64,000 nucleotides of DNA from Clarkia xantiana subsp. parviflora (GCA_036873135.1 JAPTYO010000007.1:61304383-61368382); one strand, 5' to 3'. Positions 27,012-39,268 are shown, counted from the first letter of the stretch. The notes: a model not told the origin generated them from the letters alone. Numbers and translations: made by a program.

Positions 27012-29515
27012 TCAAGCGACGTAGTTCAAAGCGTACAAGTCACAAGCAACAACCAAGGAACATCTCCAACAAGTTTCTAAACATAAAATCCGGGGGGCAA
27101 ACAGACTCATAAACGAGTTCAACATATCGAAAAGATGGCACAGATCAAAGAATGCCATCATCCCTGACAGGACTAGCGGAACAGGCAGAAGTTGCACATT
27201 AGTGCCGCCACCGTCTTCTCCAAACAAATATGCAAACTGAGATGTTGCAGTATCCAAACGACGGAGCTCGGCAACTTGCCCAACAGCAAACTCCGCATAC
27301 GGCCCTAACTTGTCAAAAGGAAAGCAAGGAGCAAGAATGCTCACCCTACGAATAAAGTCCTCAGCAAACTCGCTGAGCATAGGAGCGGCCTTCGCCGTAG
27401 CAGCAGCAGTAACCGCGCTGTCAAATCCAGGAGTAGGAGGGAACTTTCCAAGTCCCTCTTCAATGTCGGCCTTCATTTCTTCTTCACGCACTTTCCGACA
27501 GGCAACTTTGTGCTTGCCCGCATTGTCAGAAATTGCCTTCTCAATGGCAGCATTCTCAGATTCAAGCTGAACAAGGCGGGCATGATCAAAATCATAACGG
27601 GCATCAAAATCCGTCTTCTTCAAAGAAAGACGGCGCACTTCATCCTTAGCTTCCTTAAGCTCCCTGGACAAAGCGGCAACTTTATCAGCAATGGCACGCT
27701 TCTCCTGGACAAGCTCCAACATGAAGGAGGCCATGTGCACCATATCAGAAACAACCTGAAAACAAAAAGACAATAAGCATACATGTTCAGGAACAACGAA
27801 CATAGCAAAGCGAAGAAAGATACTCACTGGAGTGAATCCAGATAGCGATCTCTCAACATAGGTTCGCGCCTCCTCGTCACTCGAGGGCCGAACAAGTTGA
27901 TCACCAGGAGGAATAGATCGATGAAGAACGCGCACGCCAACTTCCGGCATGCTCAGCTGGGAGTTCTTGGGAAAAGTGAGATCTCCTGTCACATATGGCA
28001 TCCACTTACCATCCGAAATATCACCTTCCAAAGGACGAAGCAAATCCGCACGTCCAAGTAGCGGGAGCACTACATGCAAACCAAATAGAGTTATGCAAAA
28101 GCCAAAAACAAAGCGCACAAAAGCACACAGTCAAGTGTTCAGCTTATACAAGAAGGAAGAGCACGTTCCACCTCGGGCCGCTCCTTCGAGCGGGGGGCAG
28201 ACAACGCATCCTCACAACCGTCAACTTCCTTCCCTTTATGACAGGAAGGAGTAGGAGCGGTCACAGTAGTCTTCGGACGCTTCGAACTGATCGAAGAATG
28301 CGCCCCAATGGTGGACCGTTTGGTAGAATCAGGAACGGCAACAACGCGATCAGTAACAAGTGTCTTGCGGCCTGCAAGTAACACACAAAGTTACAACCCA
28401 ACTAAGAAAGTACACAAGGAAGATTGTTTATTCAAACCGTCTACCTTTTCCATGTCCGGAAGCCGCCGATGCTCCAGAAGCAAGAGGTGGAACAATCCTT
28501 CCGCTAGAAGCAATCTTGCGAGTGGCTGCCGTCTGCAAAGACGAGCTTTTTCCATCAAACCAACTTACAGTGCAACATGGTAAAAAGTTATAAAAGTGAT
28601 TAACTTACCGAAGCTGCAGAAGGGAGCACATGAATCCCAACATCGACCAACTCCTGATCAGATGCGCGCAGCGAACAAGTAAAGCCGCGCGATTGCTGAC
28701 AGTGATATATCTGCTTTATCACCTCCCTATCCGACAAGGAGAGTTCCCGAAAAGCAGGCGCGGGATCAGATTTCCGAACATACTCGACATCCCAAGTCGT
28801 ACTCGCATCATGAGCAAAAAAGTAAAGATGCCTCCAATGATCAGCAGACCGATCTGCGGCGACGACTAATCGGTAACTAGAATCCCACTTGGCTTCACCA
28901 AGACCAAGTTCCTCAAAACCATCGCTTTGCAAGTTCGGCCAGCGAACTTTCACACTGCACAATCCCGCAGAGTCCGGACTCTTAAGCTGATAGAAGCAGC
29001 GAAAGAGGGTGGGAGAGTAATGCCAGGACTTCTTGTGAAGCAGCACTCTAAAACAAGTCCATACTCGAATCCCGTTGGGCGTAAGATCTAAAGGGGAAAT
29101 CCCATAACCGCTACAGAGTTCAATCAAATTAGAGCAATAGGGAAACCGCAAACCCTCCCTAACGTGAGATGTATACACGACGGACAAATCTACAGGCGGA
29201 GGAGTAGCATCTCCTAAACTACTCTCACGGAGTGCGTCAAAGGGGTAAACGACCTCGGTACAAGGGTCAAGTCCGGAAGCACTCGCATACAGGGTAAACA
29301 AGGATCTATCCAAGCGGTTAGTGTAGTACCTAACCAACACCTCGGTCTCTCCGACAGGAGATGCCCCAACAAAAGGATCAGCAGCTACACCCTCATCGGT
29401 GTCCAAAACACTATCTACTGGTAAAAACCAGGTCTACCTCCAAGTCATCCTCAATATCAGAATTAAAAGGAGTCTGCGATAGAGGAGTGGTGGACTTACT
29501 CATTTCAACAACTCG
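27012..29515 (-). pseudogene. Antisense intron-containing gene of T, second copy (T2), frameshifted
   Basis: The exon structure is the same as in T1, shifted by about 11.1 kb: domain exon from about 29500 to 28609, then small exons, and the coiled-coil exon to about 27145. An extra A near 29425 (GGTAAAAACCAGG against GGTAAAACCAGG in T1) breaks the N-terminal frame before DTDEGVAADPFVGA. A missing base near 27175 changes the C-terminal tail. The PF04195-like domain (VREGLRFPYCSNLIELC) and the coiled coil are otherwise intact. All splice signals seen in T1 are kept. Confidence 0.75.
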
Positions 29516-29577
29516 ATCAAAAGGAAGGGAGTTCCGCAAGAGGTTACTACGACTCCACAATCTGCAAGAACCAAGCA

Positions 29578-29755
29578 GAATTCAACACGCATAGCAAAAT
29601 TCAACGCGCATAGCAAAAGTTAACGCGCATAGCAAAATTCAACGCGCATAGCAAAAGTCAACACGCATAGTAAAAGTCAACGCGCGTAGCAAAAGTCAAC
29701 GCGCATAGCCAAGTCAACGCGCGTAGCCAAAGTCAACGTGCGTAGCAAAGTTGGT
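29578..29755. repeat. 19-bp tandem array upstream of the T2 antisense gene
   Basis: About nine units of GTCAACGCGCATAGCAAAA and variants are present, as in T1, with TTGACT in most units on the minus strand. They begin about 75 bp from the proposed start codon. Confidence 0.85.
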
Positions 29756-31355
29756 ACGTGCAGTAAAAAAGGACCAACATCTTAAGAAGCTATCATTCAA
29801 ACAGTGGGACTAACGTGACAACCGCGAGGATCAGACACGGCAACACATAGGAAAAATATTTTTCTAAGGCTTCAAAAACAACAAGCGGCCACTCCTAAGG
29901 ACGTTTGGCAACTCCCGTCAACCAACTAACCCGTCAAGGGAAAAAACTACGCATACCGACCAAAAAGCCTCTACGCAAAGACACGGGGGCAATATGTCCA
30001 ATCGGGGAATTCTACCTCAACTATCCACGGAAGTGAAAAATCGTCTAAGGCATGAACTAACGACGATAGCAACGACAACCAATCAGCAATTATTCAACAC
30101 ACAAACACCAATGAGCAGTTCCATACGACAACAACGACAAATAGCTCAAACGAACAACAATACGGCAACATTCAAAATCAAGTCGAAGCTGTCCTGTAAA
30201 ATCGAGTTTTCAAACTACCTCAAAATGTGACGAAAAGTATCACAATGGACTCCCCTCGTCGAGACGATTTAAAAAAGGTAAGGACCGCGGCGAACGGAGC
30301 ACGGGAAGGCGGCGCGTGGGTTACACGCGCCGGCAGGGCGAAGCTCACGCGGCGGCGCGTGAGGGCGCGTCCGGCGTCGTCTGGTGATTCCGAAGGCGGC
30401 GCTGGAATCCTTGTGGCAATCTGAGTCGATTGGTGGTGTCAATTTCTGAAAACAAGTCAAGGATCAAACACAAAACTTTCGGGATGCACCTAAGATTTAC
30501 GACGGTGAAGAAACTATGAACACACAAATGATTTCTGGAAATGGTGAAGTAATTACCTGCAAAGAAGAAGGAATAATGAATCCCCAAAGAGCTGGAAGAA
30601 TGATTGGGGATTTGTGTAATTACATATCCCAAAAGATTCCTTGATGATAAGGATTAAAGGAGTAATTCATCTACGCCCACGCCTAAGTACTTACGGTATA
30701 CTCCACCCTCCTCTAAGTATTTACTCCTTAATACATGATTATTTTGGTATTGCGCGTATCAAACCCGTCATTCTACACGTATTATTTCATATCGCATGAT
30801 TCATGATTTGATAATCACTAAGTCGTTTTAGAAGTATACGGATTATATTTCTTGCATCACGTAATTACATTCTTGCCATGACCGTTACTTGTACATGCAT
30901 GTTGATAAAAGCATGTCCTCATGATGTATTACTAATTGCTTATATCCCTAACGGTGACCATACTTGCACACTACATATGCGCATTCTCTATTGCACTAAC
31001 CGTGATGACAGGAAATAAAGTCATTCGGTCGGAAAGTAAAAGGACGGACGAAATCAAGACTTCTACGTCCAACCAATGACCAAAACCGGAAGGTTAGTGT
31101 CAAGCTCAAATTGGACGCGTATCCTAACTTAAAAATAGAGTCAAGAAAGGTTTTAAACCGTTACTTGACTCGGGGGCAAGTGATGGATATGTGTCCAATT
31201 CGGGTTCGTATTTATATTTCGGGCATCGTAAACACGCCGAAAATCACATCACAACTTGAAAAACGTCTCCCAAAGGGTCAAAACGGTCTGGAAGCGCATT
31301 ACGCGCGTCTGGACCGGATCTCCGGATTGCGCAAAGCAATCCGGAAGTCCGGGTT
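29680..31355 (+). repeat. Large inverted repeat, left arm (second period)
   Basis: This has the same structure as 18585-20265: 19-bp units, 3' untranslated region with a GC-rich island (30280-30420), polypurine tract (31169-31180) and the first 175 bp of the LTR (from 31181). Its inverse lies at about 31890-33566. Confidence 0.87.
31181..31355 (+). mobile_element. Partial plus-strand T LTR (second period)
   Basis: The LTR starts TGATGGATATGTG at 31181 and switches to the inverse LTR within TCCGGGTTGATGAAC near 31355, the same breakpoint as in the first period. The shared breakpoint shows that the inverted structure formed once, before the tandem duplication. Confidence 0.85.
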
Positions 31356-32060
31356 GATGAACTGGGTCGTGGAGACGCGTTTGTCTGAATGGTTGAGCGG
31401 GTTTTCGGGCTGTAACCCTTCGTCTGAAAGAGGTTTGTGCCACTGACGAGTGTTCGGCTGAGTCTCGGAAAGGTCTGTGTCTCAAATAGCGGTTGTGTCT
31501 CGGGAGGCGTCTGAATCTCAAAAGGCGGTGGTCTGTGCACGAGTCCGAACTTCAGGGGCGTCGGTTCCTGCACAAAGGGCCAGTACTAGCACGGAGAGGG
31601 GGGTGGTGCTAGTGGAGCCCTCTCCGATGCTTAAGTCACTATAGGGCTAGGGTAATTCTAGAGAGAGAAAGTATTTCTAGAGAGAAGTCAGAGCTCAAAA
31701 TACCAAAGTTGGGCAAATGAGAGGATGTGTGAAAATGGGTGGTCAAGGCCTCCTATTTATAGGCTTCCTTGGGACCGGACCCGATTTTAAAGCGGTTTGA
31801 TGACGGTTCAAAAGCAAGCGGTAACCGTCATCAACATTGGCAATGCGCGAACTTTACTTCTCTACACGTAATGGTAATTGCGTAAACAGTAATAGCGCAA
31901 TACCCGTAGTGCAATCCGGAGGTCCGGTCCAGACGCGCGTAACGCGCTTCCGGACCGTTTAGACCCTTTGGGAGACGTTTTTCAAGTTGTGATGTGATTT
32001 TCGGCGTGTTTACGAGGCCCAAAATATAAATACGAACCCGAATTGGACACATATCCATCA
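31356..32060 (-). mobile_element. Near-complete minus-strand T LTR (second period)
   Basis: On the minus strand it begins TGATGGATATGTG at 32060 and lacks only the terminal dozen bases. It is nearly identical to 20266-20972. Confidence 0.85.
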
Positions 32061-33566
32061 CTTGCCCCCGAGTCAAGTAACGGTTTAAAACCTTTCTTGA
32101 CTCTATTTTTAAGTTAGGATACGCGTCCAATTTGACCTTGACGCTAACCTTCCGGTTTTGGTCATTGGTTGGACGTAGAAGTCTTGATTTCGTCCGTCCT
32201 TTGATTTTCCGACCGAATGACTTTATTTCCTGTCATCACGGTTAGTGCAATAGAGAATGCGCATATGTAGCGTGCAAGTATGGTTACCGTTAGGGATATA
32301 AGAAATTAGTAATACGTCATGCGGACATGCTTTTATCAACATGCATGTACAAGTAACGGTCATGGCAAGAACGTAATTACGTGATGCAAGAAATATAATC
32401 CGTATACTTCTAAAACGACTTAGTGATTATCAAATCATGAATCATGCGATATCAAATCATACGTGTAGAATGACGGGTTTGATACGCGCAATACCAAAAT
32501 AATCATGTATGTAGGAGTAAATACTTAGAGGAGGGTGGAGTATACCGTAAGTACTTAGGCGTGGGTATAGATGAACTACTCCTTTAATCCTTATCACCAA
32601 GGAATCTTTTGGGATATGTAATTACACAAATCCCCAATCATTCTTCCAGCTCTTTGGGGATTCATTATTCCTTCTTCTTTGCAGGTAATTACTTCACCAT
32701 TTCCAGAAATCATTTGTGTGTTCATAGTTTCTTCACCATCGTAAATCTTAGGTGCACCCCGAAAGTTTCGTGTTTGATCCTTGACTTGTTTTCAGAAATT
32801 GACACCACCAATCGACTCAGATTGCCACGAGGATTCCAGCGCCGCCTTCGGAATCACCAGACGACGCCGGACGTGCCCTCACGCGCCGCCGCGTGAGCTT
32901 CGCCCTGCCGGCGCGTGTAACCCACGCGCCGCCTTCCCGTGCTCCGTTCGCCGCGGTCCTTACCTTTTTTAAATCGTCTCGACGAAGGGAGTCCATTGTG
33001 ATACTTTTAGTCACATTTTGAGGTAGTCTGAAAACTCAATTTTACAGGACAGCTTCGACTTGATTTTGAATGTTGCCGTATTGTTGTTCGTTTGAGCTAT
33101 TTGTCGTTGTTGTTGTATGGAACTGCTCATTGGTGTTTGTGTGTTGAATAATTGCTGATTGGCTGTCGTTGCTATCGTCGTTAGTTCATGCCTTAGACGA
33201 TTTTTCACTTCCGTGGATAGTTGAGGTAGAATTCCCCGATTGGACATATTGTCCCCGTGTCTTTGCGTAGAGGCTTTTTGGTCGGTATGCGTAGTTTTTT
33301 CCCTTGACGGGTTTGTTGGTTGACGGGAGTTGCCAAACGTCCTTAGGAGTGGCCGCTTGTTGTTTTTTAAGCCTTAGAAAAATATTTTTCTTAAGTGTTG
33401 CCGTGTCTGATCCTCGCGGTTGTCACGTTAGTCCCACCGTTTGCATGATAGCTTCTTAAGATGTTGGTCCTTTTTTACTGCACGTACCAACTTTGCTACG
33501 CGCGTTGACTTTGGCTACGTGCGTTGACTTGGCTATGCGCGTTGACTTTTGCTACGCGCGTTGAGG
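31890..33566 (-). repeat. Large inverted repeat, right arm (second period)
   Basis: This is the inverse of 29680-31355, ending at GCGTTGAGG near 33566 and followed by the same filler junction as at 22479-22502. No gene is supported inside. Confidence 0.87.
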
Positions 33567-33590
33567 TTACAACTTGAAAACGTCGTTCAT

Positions 33591-35550
33591 ACACTCCTTC
33601 CCAAGGAGCCCCTCATTGGAGGAATGAAAGGCAACCCCAATACCACCGCCCACAACAGCCAACAAGGGATGATCCCTTCCAAGCCACAAGCAGAGATCAA
33701 TCTGACATCTACCATAACAATGGTCGGCAAAATCCTTCAACTGGTTATGCTGAGCCTGTAAAAGGTTTTACCGCCGAGATGTTAGAAGAAATTGTGGAAA
33801 AGAAGATGAAGGAAGCAAAGATGAAGGGTATGCACGCACTTGAAGAAAGGGAGTCACATCCGTTCGCAGACCACCTTGTGAACAGTCATGTCCCAGACTC
33901 ACTATACCGGATTGGAGGAGATCTCTATCGCGGAAAATGAGATCCAGCAGAACATGTGCAGAAGCACGAGGCCTCTCTGCTAGGCAGAACAAAAAACCCA
34001 CACGACTTTGCAATGACGTTTTCACAAACTCTTGCCGAGACCGCAGAAGACTGGTTCTTCTCGCTGCCATGCGGAAGTATCACTTCATGGGCGGACCTGA
34101 AGGCTAAATTCATTCAACGATACATGGGCGAGCGCACATTGCTGAAGGGATCAAATGCTCTGGACGACGTCCAACAGCAAAATGAAGAATCTCTTGCTGA
34201 CTACTACGTTCGCTTCAACCAGAATATCTCCAATATTCAGGGGAACTTGACGGAAGGAGAGATAGTTCGAGCATTCATTCGAAACCTCGGACGAAGAGGC
34301 TATGCCCTAGCAGAAAAGATGGCAAAGCGCCCAGCTGAAACTATGGAAGAGTTAGCCGCAAGAGTTAAAGAATACGTGGACCTCGAAAGGTTCAGAAGCC
34401 AGAAAAAGGCAAAAATCTCTGCGGCAAAGGCAAAATAAAACCCAAAGCAGAACCAAGTAAAACCACACTCAAGTGGTCAACAAGGAAGAAATTGGCAGCC
34501 TCAGCCAAAAAGGCCTTTTCAAGGAGATTTCCAGAAGCCAAAAGAAGTAAACATCGCTGACTGCATTCCTTTGAATGCCCCGCTATCCGTGATATTAAGA
34601 GAGATGAAGGATGCAAACATGTGGAAAGAGCTGAACAATTTCAGAAAAGGCCCGCTGGGGAAAGACAAAGACAAGTGGTGTGAAAACCACGAGGTCTTCG
34701 GCCACGAGACGGACAGCTGTGTCAGCCTACGTTTCCGCATTAACAACTTCGTCATCAAGGGCGAATTGAAGCAATTCTTCGATCAAGGCGACAACCCCCC
34801 GAAGAAGGCTCAAGCAGAGTCATCAAAAAGAGGAAACAAAGGAAAAGAGAAAGTCAACGACAACCCTCCGCCAGCCAAGCGAGGTGTAATCAACGTCATC
34901 CACGGAGGACCTGCCGCTTGAGGACAAGTGTCTAATGCTCGGGACATTTATGCATCCCAAGCAGCAACATTGCCGAAATACGGAAAGCGCAAACAACCGG
35001 AGCAAGAAGGCGCGGTCATCCAATTTTCCTGGGAAGACTTAAAGCATATCGTTTACCCTCACGATGACGCTTTAGTCATAACCATGGACATTGACGGGTA
35101 TGATGTGAAAAGAATCCTCGTTGATGGTGGAAGCTCCGCTGACATTCTACATGTCAAAGTCCTAGAGCAACTGGGAAGATAAGTCAAAGACTTAACTCCG
35201 GGGAACCTTCTCGCTAGTCAGCTTCGTCGGAGCAGCTACACACCCCTTGGGAACAATCACGCTTCCTGTCATCCTTGGCCAAGGGTGGAAAGCATTGCAC
35301 GTCAACATCACTTTCGTCGTTGTAGAATCTCTTGGGGCCTATAATGGAATTTTGGGACGAACAACGATCAACCCTCACGTGATCGTGCCCTCTACTGTCC
35401 ACCAAAAGATGAAGTTCCCTACGGACCATGGGATTGGGGAAGTACTAGGAAACCAGATAACCGCAAGACGTTGTTACGTCAACGCCCTAAGAGCAAAGCA
35501 CCATTTCCATGTGGCAATGATAAGTTCTTTCAAGAGGCAGAAAGTTGTTG
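33591..35550 (+). pseudogene. Truncated gag-protease of T, second period
   Basis: This is the same 5'-truncated coding region as at 22503 but more damaged. Open pieces are 33956-34438 (gag domain), 34571-34921 (zinc knuckle, [10 protein letters not shown]), 34928-35182 (protease, DGGSSADIL) and 35247-35579 (end of protease). Breaks relative to T3: stop near 34436 (AAATAA), stop near 34919, stop near 35180 (AGATAA) and an extra G near 35202. It ends at GCAGAAAGTTGTTG (35550), inside the linker after protease, so the second gag-like module is missing. Confidence 0.85.
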
Positions 35551-35590
35551 CGTCAATGTTGAGACGGCGTCAATGTTGAGACGGCGCCAA
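35551..35590 (-). repeat. 17-bp tandem slippage at a primer-binding site
   Basis: Two copies of CGTCAATGTTGAGACGG precede the native junction CGGCGCCAATGTTGCGT. The minus strand of 35581-35590 reads TTGGCGCCGT, the T primer-binding site. The repeats look like copies of the LTR/primer-site junction with a C-to-T change. Confidence 0.65.
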
Positions 35591-36366
35591 TGTTGCGTCC
35601 TGGATGAACTGGGTCGTGGAGACGTGTTTGTCTGAATGGTTGAGCGGGTTTTCTGGCTGTAACCCTTCGTCTGAAAGAGGTTTTTGCCACTGACGAGTGT
35701 TCGGCTGAATCTCGGAAAGGTCTGTGTCTCAAATAGTGGTTGTGTCTCGGGAGGCGTCTGAATCTCAAAAGGCGGTGGTCTGTGCACGAGTCCGAACGTC
35801 TGGGGCGTCGGTTCCTGCACAAAGGGCCAGTACTAGCACGGAGAGGGGAGGGGGGTGGTGCTAGTGGAGCCCTCTCCGATGCTTAAGTCACTATAGGGCT
35901 AAAAGGGTAATTCTAGAGAGAGAAAGTATTTCTAGAGAGAAGTCAGAGCTTAAAATACCAAAGTTGGGCAAATGAGAGGATGTGTGAAAATGGGTGGCCA
36001 AGGCCTCCTATTTATAGGCTTCCTTGGGACCGGACCCGGTTTTAAAGCGGTTTGATGACAGTTCGAAAGCAAGCGGTAACCGTCATCAACATTGGCAATG
36101 CGCGAACTTGACTTCTCTACACGTAACGGTAATCGCGTAAACGGTAATCGCGCAATACCCGTAGTGCAATCCGGAAGTACGGGTTGCTCGCAACCCAGAG
36201 GTCCGGATTGCTTTGCGCAATCCGTAGGTCCGGTCCAGACGCGCATAACGCACTTCCGGACCATTTTGACCCTTTGGGAGACGTTTTTCAAGTTGTGATG
36301 TGATTTTCAGTGTGTCTACGAGGCCGGAAATATAAATACGAACCCGAATTGGACACATATCCATCA
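35591..36366 (-). mobile_element. Inverted T LTR closing the array (5' LTR type, with primer site)
   Basis: On the minus strand it begins TGATGGATATGTG at 36366 and ends GACGCAACA at 35591, followed by TTGGCGCCGT. Its 776 bp match the T3 LTR (820 bp), with a TATAAATA box and a U3 palindrome set (TCCGGATTGCTTTGCGCAAT region, 36170-36235). The primer site marks it as the 5' LTR of a minus-strand element, yet plus-strand gag lies beside it, so the interior has been rearranged. The sequence to the right is copia gag of C1 (AATGGCAGACAAAAG). Confidence 0.87.
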
Positions 36367-36654
36367 AATGGCAGACAAAAGTTGAAGAGCACTGAAGTTG
36401 AGTTTGAAGTCCTCTGCAACCTCTCTGTCCAAGGCTGCCAGTATTACCTTGCAAGCTCTCTGATCGTCAAGGCTCCTCAACTTATTAGGGTATGTAAGGA
36501 CGCCTTGCTCATTCACCAATGTTCTACCCTTATTCACATCAATAGACTTGTGTATACTTTCAGCGAAAAGGAGTTCTCTTACATATTCACTCCATACATC
36601 ATAGTCCATGCCATCCAGATTGCAAGGCTCGTAGAAGCGAACCGACCCAGCCAT
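36367..36654 (-). pseudogene. Gag N-terminus of C1, truncated
   Basis: The frame starts MAGSVRFYEPCNLDGMDYDV and continues with YVRELLFAESIHKSI, ACKVILAALDREVAEDFKLN and FSALQLL, then runs into the T LTR. Two homologues (C2 at 39589, C3 at 45450) share GSVRFYxPxNLDGMxYDxxS and ACKVIL-LDKEVV-DF-LNY-ALQLW. The pattern (a conserved L-x-G-x-x-Y-x-x-W opening) is that of a Ty1/copia gag N-terminus. Truncation is due to insertion of the T array. Confidence 0.75.
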
Positions 36655-36659
36655 TAAAA

Positions 36660-38685
36660 ACTAACACTTTGATAATCACGCAAAATCAGGGAGACAATAA
36701 CACATTTTGAGAAAGAATTACATACATCAAATATCTATTAAGATGGAATCCGACCAATAATGATTCCTCAGTCATCTAAACAAACCGACCACCAGTAAAC
36801 CAATGGAAGATGGCTGTGAACGAGTTCACATTATCGTCGTATTCTATCCAATAGATCACTCTTTTAAAACGGTTTTAATCGCAAATTACCGGAACGGGGA
36901 TTTTAAAACAAGTATACCCAATATTGGCTTTCCCTAGGCCCTTTTTATTTTGGAAAAATATTCCGATGAATACACTCATGCATATATAATTCTACTATCC
37001 ACGTAAATTATCATACGCCAGTAACATTCATCATACAAAACACACTCATTCTTACGCGTCATGCATCTAATGTTACGAGGAACTCATGCTTGCATATATA
37101 ATTCCACTTTCACGTAAATTATCATACGACAGTAACATTCATCATACAAACCACACTCATGCTTACGCGTCATGCGTCTATTGTTACGAGGAACTCATGC
37201 TTGCATATATAATTCTACTTTCAAATAAATTATCAAATGCGGCTACATCCTCAACATTCTAGCATACGTGTCAAACATGCAACATTCACATCCCTCATAC
37301 ACATTTGGCGACGGGTTTTCGATTTTAAAATAATTTTAAATATTAGGGGCTGATTTGTAATTAATGCTTATATTCCATTACGCAACATTCTAGACATGAA
37401 TCCTAGGCATTTACAACCATCATAGCATGTCTAACCTAGTGCGCATTTCATATATTTAACCAGGGTTCCGCCCCCAACATGCAATATCCAACTAGCTTGA
37501 CTCAGTCAAGACAACAGTTCTAATCATGCATAAATATATATATTGAATAATAAACAATTGCAATTCAGCCCACTAATTAATCTTTTCCCAAAAACATGTA
37601 TCTCCGAGATCTATCCCTATAATCGAAACAAGGCATAAAGGTTATAAACCTTTGAGCACTGTGTAGGTCATTTTAAGGTTCAAAACAATTGGATTTTAAA
37701 ACTTGACCTCCCTATTTTAATTGACTTGAATTAGATTTTGAAAGTACGGTTTGGTTCGGTCAATTTCAGTCCGGTTTGGTTCGGTTCGGTCCAGAAAATC
37801 CGGTTCGGGTCCGGTCCAGTAAAATCCAGTTTGGTCCAGTAAAATCTGGTTCGGTCCGGTTAAATCCGGTTCGGTCTGGTTAAATCCGGCTTGATTCGGT
37901 CCGGTTCTATTTTTAAATTCTGGTTCCTAACCGGTTCAATAAAATAGGGTTCGGTTTGGTTCAACACAAAAACCGGTTCGGTTAGATCCACTTAGTTACC
38001 CCGGTCCGACCCAACCCGATTAGGTCGAACCGATTGAGAAAACCCGGTTCGATTTTATTTCATCCCGGTTTAACATATTGGACCCGCCCAATAATTAAAA
38101 ACATAAAGGTTGGGCCGAAATGTTTACTTATGCCCCAAGTAGGGTTTTGAAATCCATTTAAAATATTTAGCTTAGCCACCAAGTAACATTGACTATATAA
38201 AATAATTTCCAATATTAAATATATATATATATATATATATAATTTCGGCATCTATTAAACATATATATATATATATATATTTATTACCAAGATTCTATCT
38301 TAAGACTAAATCAATCAACAATAATGGTAAACAATATATTTGATAGGTTCAGCCGAAATACATTACTTGGTGCCTAAGAAATTTTTTTAAAATAATTTAC
38401 CTTGTAATTTATCTAGGGTTTCGGCACAAACACCATATTGGAAACAAGTGGTCAGATTTCAAGATAAACTTTTAATAAGATCTATAATCCAATGTTCGCT
38501 TTTGATAAATATCATCTTTTTCTTGAAGAGCATGAACATCAAATTTCCTAAGAATATCAAGAAAATTTCGGACCTTTACCATGTTAAAAATTCGAAAATT
38601 TTAAAACGTTTTCACTTAAAATTTCGGTCCAAACTTGAAAATTTCAAGTACACCAATTTATCAAAATCATGAACTCCTAACACAT
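36660..38685 (-). other. Leader of C1 (about 2 kb, noncoding)
   Basis: No conserved protein frame is visible. It holds degenerate GGTTCGGTCC repeats (37745-38070), TA microsatellites (38217-38280) and sequence shared with the leaders of C2 and C3, such as AACTCATGCTTGCATATATA and CAGTCAAGACAACAGTTCTA-type stretches. A leader this long between primer site and gag is unusual for copia elements. Confidence 0.65.
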
Positions 38686-38697
38686 GCTCTAATACCA
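38686..38697 (-). other. Primer-binding site of C1 (initiator Met tRNA)
   Basis: The minus strand reads TGGTATTAGAGC one base after the LTR end, matching the initiator-Met primer site TGGTATCAGAGC with one change. Confidence 0.85.
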
Positions 38698-38698
38698 C

Positions 38699-39268
38699 TG
38701 TTAGATTACAGGGAGTAATCACCACGGATACTATAAACATGGTACATGCTAGTAATCGAAATTACGCAGCGGAAGATTTATACATACCTCAACAGTAGTC
38801 TGTAGTCCCAAGATCCCTGCAGAAGGGAGTTCACGATCCTCTGGTCGGCAACCGTAGAGGTTCTTGAGAAGGAATCCCTACGCGGTATATTGGCAAGGGA
38901 AGGATCTCCAGAGTGTTTGCTCGAAGGCTAATTGGCATATCCTTTGGTGTAGTGTGGTTCGGCCGAATGTGGTGATGTTATGGGGGAATGGTTTTCTCTC
39001 ATATCCCCACTTAAAGGGAATTATGATTAACCCTAATAAAATCCCTAACACCCAACATATAGGTGGATTAAAGTGGACAAAAGTCCACTTTACCCCTGAC
39101 CGCTAATTCGGCCGGCCATATGTGTAGGGAGGCCCAATTTTGGGCCTCTCATGTCAATTGGGATTTGGTTCATGCCCAATATCCTTATGTGACATGTACC
39201 CAATTAACCTAGGTAACATATACATATAATGGGCTTCCATTTACGGCGCCCATCACCATATGCTTACA
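38699..39268 (-). mobile_element. 5' LTR of C1
   Basis: The 570-bp LTR reads TGTAAGCATATGG...GTAATCTAACA on the minus strand. It shares blocks with the C2 LTR (GCATATGGTGAT, CGGCCGGCC, CGCGTAGGG, ATTACGxAGCGGAAG on the opposite strand), marking two subfamilies of one family. Its 5' edge directly abuts C2 gag. Confidence 0.85.

Larger units (their letters stand above)
6629..36366 (+). mobile_element. T array: tandemly repeated, rearranged non-autonomous gypsy family (hosts element A)
   Basis: After removing element A, the segment starting at 6629 and the one starting at about 25910 follow the same order with a shift of about 11.1 kb: middle region, antisense gene, 19-bp repeats, 3' untranslated region, partial plus LTR, near-complete minus LTR, inverted 3' untranslated region, 5'-truncated gag-protease. 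The second pass stops in gag-protease at 35550 and is closed by an inverted LTR (35591-36366). Identity between passes is about 98-99 percent where compared by eye (3 differences in 237 bases, 18903-19139 versus 29994-30230). No RT, RNase H or integrase is present in T. The right flank at 36367 is copia gag (C1). Confidence 0.75.
36367..39268 (-). mobile_element. Copia element C1, 5' part (minus strand)
   Basis: The parts are a 5' LTR (39268-38699), an initiator-Met primer-binding site (38697-38686), a leader of about 2 kb and the N-terminus of gag (36654-36367), cut off by the T array. The rest should lie left of the window. C1 interrupts the gag of C2 at 39269. The leader contains TA microsatellites (38217-38280) and a long stretch of degenerate GGTTCGGTCC repeats (37745-38070). 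Confidence 0.8.

Noticed and set aside
36310..36657. Plus-strand frame opposite the C1 gag
   Set aside because: It crosses the T LTR/C1 boundary and is a shadow of the gag frame on the minus strand.
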